Below, piece by piece: positions 56,601-64,000 of a DNA stretch of 64,000 nucleotides; within the stretch, counting starts at the first letter, position 1; every line of letters begins with the position of its first letter. Source of the DNA: Bretschneidera sinensis (lineage: Eukaryota > Streptophyta > Magnoliopsida > Brassicales > Akaniaceae); NCBI GenBank assembly GCA_023935145.1, contig CM043705.1, forward strand, positions 19,968,001 through 20,032,000. Direction: 5' to 3'. The notes below the pieces were generated by a model. That model had not been told where the DNA came from. It made no database searches and worked only from the letters and a program-made list of their open reading frames with translations. The position numbers and the translations under genes were made by a program.

Positions 56601-57870
56601 GACACGTAGACGTGCTAGAACTAGAATTAGAGTTGTTCACTTGAGAGGGTGTGGTAGGCCCCAATTTTTAAACGAGCTTAGGTTGAGATGGAAGTTAAGT
56701 CTGAATTTGTGGTTCCTAGAAAGGAACGTGTTGACAGTATAATTGATATTAGTAGGGGTATGAGAGAATCTAGAGTTGAAAGAGATGAGTTAAGAAAAGC
56801 TCTTGCTCATGCTCTTGAGAAAATGAATGTAACAAATGATAGAATTGATAGTCTATAGCATAGACTTAATGAATAGGCTAGAGTAGTGCCTGAGGTTGTT
56901 GTAAATCCAATAATGGTAGATGTTCAAAAGGGAAAAGGTGAGTTTATTAATGAGATGCAGGGAGATTGTTATGTTAAATATATTAAATTGAATGTTTTGT
57001 TGTTTAAAGGATTTATGAATCCTTTTGAGCCTGAGCTATGGGTGAAACATGTAGAGATATTATTTGGTACTTTACTAGTAACTGACAGGCAAAAGGTTGC
57101 CTTTGCTTTGTTTGAGTTAGAATGAGAAGCTTTAGAATGCTGGGAGGATACTCTTCCCAGAGTAAGTGCATATATTGACAGACCCTTAACCTGAAATAGG
57201 TTTAAGAAGGTTTTCCTTGATAAATACTTTCCTTATACCTTTAGAGCCCAACAAGATAGAGATTTTATTTATTTGAGGCAAATATGTTGATTATGACTCA
57301 GTATGATAGCATATTTGTGGCTTTGACAAGGTTTGTATCGAAAATGGTAGACATAAAGGAGAAAGGGTGTAAGAGGTTCACAAATGGACTACATTTTGAG
57401 ATTAAATCAAAACTAATTTACATGAGGCATATGAATTATGTTACGTTGGTGAATATAACACTTCAGATTGAGAAGGATATGATGGAATTTAGAAGTAGGA
57501 GGAAATGGCAGAAGAGATCTAGATTTGAGGAACCTAGAGGTGGTACCAATATAAGTGTGTAAGGTGGGAGACCACCCAGAGGAGGCTTTCCTTGCACAGT
57601 GAACTGTAGTACAGAGTTAGAGGTAAGCAGGATTTGTTGCTTCTATAGCTTAGAGTAATATCGGTGTGATCCTTAGATTTGGGAGATAGGTTATGGGAAC
57701 TGAGAGTCATGGCAGATGAAGTAAGTATGCCACCAAGGGGAACTGGTAATCTGATGTATGATCGAGAAATAGAAGTTTGTTATAAATGTATTCGGATAAG
57801 ATATTTACCCCAGAATTATCCTAATTTGAAGTGCTTTGTATGTAGAAAATTTAGACATATCAATGTTGGT
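56601..57870 (+). pseudogene. gypsy gag remnant
   Basis: Begins MTRRRARTRIRVVHLRGCGR at 56601. Open pieces 56886-57125 and 57284-57562 hold the retrotrans_gag fold: FKGFMNPFEPELWVKHVEIL, CWEDTLPRVSAYIDRPLT and RFVSKMVDIKEKGCKRFTNG. The zinc knuckle (about 57775-57820) is CYKCIRIRYLPQNYP, where the His and last Cys are replaced by Tyr. Several stops. Confidence 0.8.
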
Positions 57871-58070
57871 TAATCTTGATGCAACCCATTCTTTTGCATC
57901 AAATATTCATATGAAGTATATTGAAGTATTTATTAGTACTTTGATGCATAATGTTATTGTTGAAATTACCACTAGAGATAACATGATAATCATAAATGTT
58001 TACAAGGGTTGTGTGATTCATATCAGTGATAGAGAGTTTGAAGTTGATTTGTTTTCTTTGAATATGGTTG
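57836..58070 (+). pseudogene. gypsy aspartic protease remnant
   Basis: Reads ISMLVNLDATHSFASNIHMK, with the active site DSGATH changed to NLDATH. Part of the frame then crosses a deletion into RT linker sequence (58070 on), so the protease end is lost. Confidence 0.75.
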
Positions 58071-58289
58071 ATTGTTTTAAGGAAAATGTACTGTTCAAGA
58101 TGTTTGGACAAGAGGAGTTTAACTTTCAGGGAAAAACTCAAGATACTTGCAAATTGTCTTATTTTTGCTCTGACTACTAGTAGATGGTTGAAAAAGGGTT
58201 GTGAGGAGTATTTGGAATACATAATGGATTATAAAAAGAAAAATAGGAAGTTAGAAGAAATCTTAGTAGCGACAATTTTTTTTGATGTT

Positions 58290-58960
58290 TTTTTTGATGA
58301 GTTGTCTAGGTTGCCTCATAGTAGAGAGCTTAAATTCTCTATTGATGTGATACTAGGTTCATCATATATATCGCTAGCACCCTACAGAGTGACACCCACT
58401 GAGTTAAGAAAATTGAAAGTTCAAGAGTTATTAGATAAACAATTTATTCGATTTAGTGTGTTGCCTTGGGGAGCCCTATGTTGTTTGTGAAGAAGAAAGA
58501 TGGAATGATGAGATTATGTATAGACTACAGATAGTTGAATAAAATAACAATTAAGAACAAATATCATTTGCCTAGGATAGATTATTTATTTAAAAAGTTG
58601 TATAGAGCAAGAGTATTTTCAAAAATAGACCTGAAATCAGGTTGTCATCAATTGAGGATAGAGAAGGGAGACGTGCCTAAGACTGTTTTTAGGACATGTT
58701 ATGCTCATAAGTTTCTTGTGATGTCATTTGGATTGACTAACACTCCATCAACATTCATGGACTTGATAAATAAAATGTTTAAACCATTTCTTGATAATCT
58801 TGTCGTTGTGTTCATTGATAACATCTTGGTGTATTCTAAAACTAAGGAAGAGCATATAAAACATTTAGAAATTGTGTTGGAGATTTTGATGAAAGAGAGA
58901 TTGTATGCTATAATTTTCTAATTGTGAATTTTTGTTGATTGAGATAACTTTCTTGGGGCA
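58290..58960 (+). pseudogene. gypsy reverse transcriptase remnant
   Basis: From ELSRLPHSRELKFSIDVILG (58290) through [60 protein letters not shown] to [16 protein letters not shown]. The catalytic FIDD has become FIDN (GAT to AAT). Stops near 58490 and 58530 split the frame; 58535-58921 is the longest open piece (128 codons). Confidence 0.88.
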
Positions 58961-58964
58961 TGTA

Positions 58965-59630
58965 ATATCTGGGAATGGCATAATAGTTGATCCACAAAAG
59001 GTAGATGCAATGTTAAGTTGGGAGATACCAACTAATGTGACTTAGATTAGAATCTTATTGGGGTTAGCTGGTTATTATAGAAGATTCTTTTAGAATTTTT
59101 CTATTATTGTAGTATTGTTGACTAGACTGGCCAGGAAAGAGGTGAGATTTGTATGGTGTGGGAAGTGTGAGGAAAATTTCCAATTACTAAAGGAAAAATT
59201 GACTACAGCTCCAGTATTGGTGCTTCCTTCTGGTGAAAAAGGATTTGTGGTGCATAGTGATGCATCGCATCAATGGTTGGGATGTGTGTTGTTGTAACAT
59301 GGGAAAGCTATAGCTTATACTTCTAGGCAATTAAGGAATCATGAGAGAAATTACCCTACCCATGACTTAGAGTTGGTTGCCATAGTGTTTACTTTAAAGA
59401 TTGGAGACATCATCTGTATGGAGCGATTTATGAGATATTCATTGATCATAAGAGTTTGACATACTTACCTACCCAGAGAGAATTCAATTTGAGACAAAGA
59501 TGGTGGATGGAGTTGATTAGTGACTATGATTATACAATTCACTATCATCGAGAAAAGGCAAAGGTGGTAGCTGATGCATTAAGTAGAAAATCTACAAGAA
59601 GATTAACTGCTATTGAAAGTCATGATGTGT
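58965..59630 (+). pseudogene. gypsy RNase H remnant
   Basis: Reads LTTAPVLVLPSGEKGFVVHS, DASHQWLGCVLL, stop, [20 protein letters not shown] and [18 protein letters not shown]. The first catalytic Asp (SDAS) is kept. TGA/TAA and a one-base loss near 59400 break the frame. Confidence 0.85.
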
Positions 59631-59849
59631 AATTGATGATAGATTAAGAGAGATAAGAATAAAGTTGAATATCAGTGATAGAAGACTATTTTTAACAAAT
59701 ATGGTTGTACAGTCATCCATAGTAAAATGCTTGTTAGAGATGCAAGGTAGAGATGAAGAGATAGAAACGATTAAGCATTGAGTACTTACTAGAAAGCAAT
59801 ATGAGTTCAAAATTTGAAATGGAGGTATTTTGGTATTAGAACATGGGAT

Positions 59850-60940
59850 TTATGTTCCTAATTATGCGGAGTTGAGAAAGAAGATATTGAAAGATGTACA
59901 TGATGATGTATATTCGATGCACCAGAGTAACAATAAGATGTATAGAGGATTGAGATATAATTACTGATGGTCAAGATTGATGAGGGATGTAGTTGAATAT
60001 ATTTCTAGATGTTTGGTTTGTCAGTAAGTGAAGTTAGAGAATAAACATCCGAGATGCTTACTACAGCCTCTTCCCGTGCTTAAACGACCATAGAAAAATG
60101 TGAGTATGAATTTTGTTTTTGGATTTTCCCATACTCAGAGAGGTCACGATACAGTGTAAGTGATAATAGATAAACTTTCTAAGTCATCTCAATTTCTTCC
60201 AATTAAAACAAATTGGAGTCCTAAAAAGTTGGTTGAACTGTATGTAGCTAAGAATGTGAGGTTGTATGAAGTACTATTGAGCATAGTGTCAAATAGAGAT
60301 GATAGAGTTACATCTTGGTTTTAGAGAGGCTTTCAGAAATCCATGTGTACAAAGTTGTAGTTTATTACAACTTTTCATCCTCAAATAGATGAGTAGATAA
60401 AGAGGATTATTAGAGTACTAAAAGATATGCTGAGGGCAAATGTATTAAGTTCTCGGTGAGCTGGGATGCTTATTATCAAACTAGTATTGGAATTGCACCA
60501 TTTGAGGCTTTATATGGTAGGAGGTGTAGAACTCTAGTATGTTGGGAAGAAGTTGGAGAGAGAAAGATATTTGGTTCAAAAATTATTAAGTTAACAACTC
60601 AGAAGATCAAACGGGTTAGAGAGAACCTTAAAGCAACACAGAGTAGACCGAATAGCTATGCTGATAATAGAAGAAGACCTCTTGAGTTTCAAGTAAGTGA
60701 TTGGGTGTATTTAAAAATATCTCAATGGAAAGGTGTGTTAAGGGTCAAAAGGAAAGAAAAGTTGAGTCCTAGGTATAGGATACTCTATGAGGTTATTGAA
60801 AAAGTTGGGCTAGTTGTGAATAGCCTAGATATGCCTCCAGAATTAAAACAATTATATAATTTATTTCATGTTTCACTTTTGAGAAAGTGTTTACATGATG
60901 AATCTAATAATATTTCGAGCAAAGCTATAGAACTTTAGGA
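59850..60940 (+). pseudogene. gypsy integrase remnant
   Basis: Zinc finger remains at 59900-60030 (HDDVYSMHQSNNKMYRGLRY, later CLVCQ). Core: MNFVFGFSHTQRGHDTV, SNRDDRVTSWF and IDE-stop-IKRIIRVLKD. All three positions that carry D, D and E in the family now read N, N and K. C-terminal part 60456-60938 is open for 160 codons (YGRRCRTLVCWEEVGERK, LYNLFHVSLLRKCLHDE). Confidence 0.85.
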
Positions 60941-60943
60941 AGA

Positions 60944-61085
60944 TTTGACCTTTATACAAGTACCAGTCAGAATTCTAGACAGAAAAGAATAAGTCTTGTG
61001 TAATAAAGTAATTCCATTTATTCAAGTTCTGTGACGAAATAAATATGTTGAAGAGATTACGTGAGAGCATGAGGCAACTATGAAG
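60944..61085 (+). pseudogene. chromodomain tail of the gypsy integrase
   Basis: Reads VPVRILDRKE, stop, VLCNKVIPFIQVL, stop, RNKYVEEI, the chromodomain-like tail that confirms the chromovirus (Tekay) placement. Three stops. Confidence 0.7.
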
Positions 61086-61146
61086 AAATATTATTCACAA
61101 TTGTTTCTTGAGTTAGGTAAGGAAATTTCGGGGACAAAATTTTTAT

Positions 61147-61160
61147 AAGGTGGGTAGAAT
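61147..61160 (+). promoter_or_regulatory. polypurine tract of the plus-strand gypsy element
   Basis: AAGGTGGGTAGAAT directly before the 3' LTR. Confidence 0.75.
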
Positions 61161-63290
61161 TGTAATACCTGTGTTCTTAAAGTATGGGTAAAGAAGTAAT
61201 TTGATAAAAATGATATGTAATTAAAATAAAATAATATATACATGAAAGGTTTATTATTTGAATAAAATAATTCTTTTGAAAAAAAAACTAGACGCATGAT
61301 GGTGTGGATACAAAGAAAAAGAAAAGAAAAGAAAAAAAAGCATCTAGGATAGCGTGGAAGGATAAGAAGGAAAAAAAAAAAAAAACCAACACCTCACTAC
61401 AGGTGTTGGCTGTCTAATGTGCAAATGCATATTAGACAACACATGAATTCGTGGCAACCAAATGTGGGGGGATGATGACTGTTAACATATATATATATAT
61501 ATAGTTTTACTTTATTTTATTTATTATTTACCAAATCCTGTTTGGTTTTCTTCAACTTCAATTCAAACCACTCTCTTTCTTTAACCACTTGGGACTGAAA
61601 GAAAAGTTGAAAGAGTAAAATTTTGCAGGGGTTTACAGGAGAATTTTGTAGAGAGTCACGGGAAGCTCTAAGAAAAACAGAAGGTAAAAATGTGAAGTTT
61701 ATTTTTTGAAATTTAGCATACATGAAATTCCCGGAATTCAATGTGAGAATTTTCAAAGGGTGTGAATTATGAAGGAATTGAAAAATAAATTAAAATTTTT
61801 AATATAAATATTATGTTAGGTGTTGACAATCAGCAATCGAGAGAAATTACTGAGAGGAGCAGGAAAAGCAAGGAGGTGATCTACGGGTAGCTCTAAGTAC
61901 TACGTGGTGAGTTGGATTTACTTTAAGTAATCAAGATAAATATGAAATATATGGTGATAATATTTGAATATATTATTAACTTATGATTTGGTGATAGATG
62001 AATGTTGGTTGATAGGTATGATAGAAATAATTGATGTGTAAGAATTATTTTATGAGAAATAATATTATTGGAATAATGAGTTGATTTACTAATAAAGTTG
62101 ATAAACGAAATTCTTGATGAGCTATGGATGATGATTTGATATTATATATGAGGAGAAAAAATTAGTGAAATTGATCGAATAATAATTTGAGAAGAAGAAG
62201 GATAACAAATTTGAATGTCTGATTACAGGTGTTTTTTTTTTTTTATATTATTGTACATATGCATATTTCGTATCATTGTTCTTATGCATATGCATGAAAT
62301 AAAAGAATCGGGAAGCTGGTTGATCTAAATGAAAATATAAGAACCGGGAAGGCAGCCGGTCTAAATGAAAATAAAATAAACGAGAGGGTAGCCGGTCTAA
62401 ATGAGAATAAAAGAACCGGGAAGGTAGCCGGTCTAAATGAGAATGAAAGAACCGGGAAGGTAGCCGGTCTGAGCTAAAACATGTCGACATGTGGGAAGAT
62501 GTTCTCAATATTAATAACATTAAAATTCACACTACATTTGCTTTAAATATTGATTTGAGATGTTAAAGTGCTATTCATGATTGTAAATTTATTAATAGAT
62601 GAATGAGTCTCACAGAGAGACAAATATGCTGAGGAAGAAATATGAAAATATGATATGAAGAGAATTGTCTGAATGATTGATTATATGTTCATAACAAGGT
62701 AAATGAGAATGTTGAATTGAGAATTTAGAGATGATTAAATATATGACTGAAAGATTGATATGTCTGATGAGTAACTTAAGAATATATTACGTAATGGAGG
62801 AATTATGAAATTGAGTAGTGATTATATAATATTGTTATTGAATTATTTGAGGAAAAAGATGAATGAATATTAGAAGATTATTAGAAGTAATTGAATTATA
62901 AGATGTAACTGGGAGTATATAATCGAATACTTATAGTAAATTTAATTCACTGAGCTTGTGAAGCTCACTCCTCATTGTACAATGATTTCAGATAGCAGGC
63001 AGGACAGATAGTATGGTGAGTTGAGATTCAGACGAAGTCGTTATCTGTAAGCCACGTGGTTCACATCCTCAAACTAATGAAAAAAATATTTGTAAATATT
63101 CATGCACGTTACGTTGTATATAATGTTTAAGTCAAGATCTGAATAACGTATCTCCCCTGTTGAAGGTTAAGGATTGATGCAATAATTGCAGTTGGTATTA
63201 TTTTTATTGTTGCATATATGTGTCATGCTGAGATTTTCAAAATGTGATAACACCGTTTCAAGGATGGGCAACTTAGGATGGGTCGTTACA
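61161..63290 (+). repeat. 3' LTR of the plus-strand gypsy element
   Basis: Starts TGTAATACCTGTG, ends GGATGGGTCGTTACA, 2130 bp. Confidence 0.92.
62300..62475. repeat. 36-bp minisatellite in 3' LTR (five units)
   Basis: Five tandem units of the AAGAACCGGGAAGGTAG / CCGGTCTAAATGAGAAT type. The antisense frame 62248-62520 (RLPSRFFYSHLD repeats) is a shadow of it. Confidence 0.88.
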
Positions 63291-63295
63291 GGGTG

Positions 63296-64000
63296 GCAAT
63301 ATTGAACGCGACACACGAACATGATACAAAATAAGTGGGTTTGTGTTGACCCCATAGTTTTAAAAGACGCTTTTGGGGCGCGCCCCGGGCGCGTCCGGAG
63401 GCGTTTTCGGGCCAAAACGCCCCAGGGCGTGAAACCTGGGGCGAAACTATCACTGGGCGTGCGTTTTTGGGGTTTGGGCGTTCACCCCGACCCGAGGTGT
63501 ACGCCTTTGACGCCCCGAGTGTCTGGGCGTACGCCCAAAGAAAATTCACTGCGATTGCAGCAAATGAAGCTTTTATCAGCGGATCGAACACCAATTTCGA
63601 ACAAAAAACTAAACCAGAAAAGCAATAGAAGTAATGATCCATTTAGATGCTGAGAAACTCAAGCCAAGGATGAGAAATATGTTATCTCCCTATGATAACT
63701 CAGTAACCAAACAGAGCATAATTCAAAAAATCAACAGAGAAAAAAAAAGAAAAATGAAGAAGCAAAAAACTCACCATTTTGTGTTCTTTCGGAACAGTGA
63801 TAGAGATCACGATCGACAAAGGAGGAGGAGAAAATACAGAGAAGAGGATCTTCCAGCAGATGTGAGATGTAGAATAAAATTAAAAGGCCAAAATGTGAGA
63901 TGTAGAATTATGGCGGATGAGCACATGCCTCCATTCGCGTACTGAAATGATTGTGTGCAGTATTGCAGTTTCCACTAGTGACTATTGAGTACTGACTATC
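63296..64000. other. GC-rich patch and unassigned sequence
   Basis: 63345-63545 is strikingly GC-rich for this window and built from GGGCG/CGCCC words, with palindrome GGGGCGCGCCCC at 63375-63386. It looks like the end of a DNA transposon of unknown type continuing beyond the window. An open frame at 63634-63945 (basic, RRRRKYREE) has no known domain. Confidence 0.4.

Larger units (their letters stand above)
54411..63290 (+). mobile_element. full-length Tekay/Del-like gypsy element, 8.9 kb, plus strand
   Basis: LTRs 54411-56496 and 61161-63290, primer site 56501-56512, polypurine tract 61147-61160, perfect 5-bp target duplication GGGTG (54406-54410 and 63291-63295). Gene order gag, protease, RT, RNase H, integrase, chromodomain is complete but every domain has stops or shifts. 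In the first 120 bp the LTRs differ at about 11 positions by eye, so it seems older than the minus-strand relative. Confidence 0.93.

Noticed and set aside
62248..62520. Repeat protein (RLPSRFFYSHLD units) on the minus strand
   Set aside because: Antisense shadow of the 36-bp LTR minisatellite; the same position in the 5' LTR is not open in this way.
63167..63642. Two overlapping minus-strand frames spanning the gypsy LTR end and GC-rich patch
   Set aside because: They cross an element boundary and its target duplication, so they cannot be an ancestral gene.
63634..63945. 103-codon basic plus-strand frame at the window end
   Set aside because: No domain, no splice or promoter context that I can see, and it lies in an unassigned repeat-like area; listed only within the end region.

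Overview
This window looks like a repeat-dense, AT-rich stretch of a plant nuclear chromosome, most likely from a eudicot. The evidence is the mix of plant-specific parts: an Athila-type and several Tekay/Del-like Ty3/gypsy elements with tRNA primer sites, a Ty1/copia element, an En/Spm (CACTA) transposon with a plant TNPA-type gene, hAT-like non-autonomous elements, fragments of leucine-rich receptor-like proteins (RLP), and one NIMIN-type gene (NPR1-interacting regulator of salicylic-acid defence). I see no bacterial, viral or organellar genes. The species cannot be named from the sequence alone.

Layout. 1-3351: an Athila-type element on the minus strand, cut by the window edge and internally deleted. 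It lies inside a Tekay-like gypsy fragment (3352-5178). 5179-15130: mostly AT-rich sequence with retrotransposon traces, microsatellites and one MITE candidate. 15137-15935: broken RLP pieces in both orientations, forming an inverted repeat. 16300-19210: tandem and direct duplications of AT-rich sequence, flanked by CCGAA-type repeats. 21664-29632: a CACTA element with terminal inverted repeats (TIRs), palindromic subterminal repeats, a five-exon TNPA-like gene broken by stops and a frameshift, and a three-exon fragment that looks like a captured host gene. 30662-32384: short LTR elements. 34231-34578: the NIMIN-like gene, the only apparently intact host gene, with TGA-factor and W-box motifs upstream.

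35791-53350 is a nest. A decayed copia element contains a hAT-like element that contains a second hAT-like element. Independently, the copia LTR remnant contains a solo gypsy LTR, and that contains a full-length gypsy element (40989-52045). The full-length gypsy element in turn carries about 2.8 kb of foreign DNA with a nearly intact pseudogene of the prolamin-like (ECA1-type) secreted cysteine-rich family. Target-site duplications (TSDs) are readable at every level.

54411-63290 is a second full-length Tekay-like element in the opposite orientation with a perfect 5-bp TSD. All its open frames are interrupted, and several catalytic acidic residues are changed by G-to-A transitions. The window ends in a GC-rich palindromic patch of unknown nature.

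The transposons here are decayed and show no coordinated function. The biology most likely to matter is the NIMIN gene, with a salicylate-type promoter next to the large transposon nest, and the three cases of host sequence caught in or among mobile DNA (RLP pieces, CACTA exons, prolamin-like gene).
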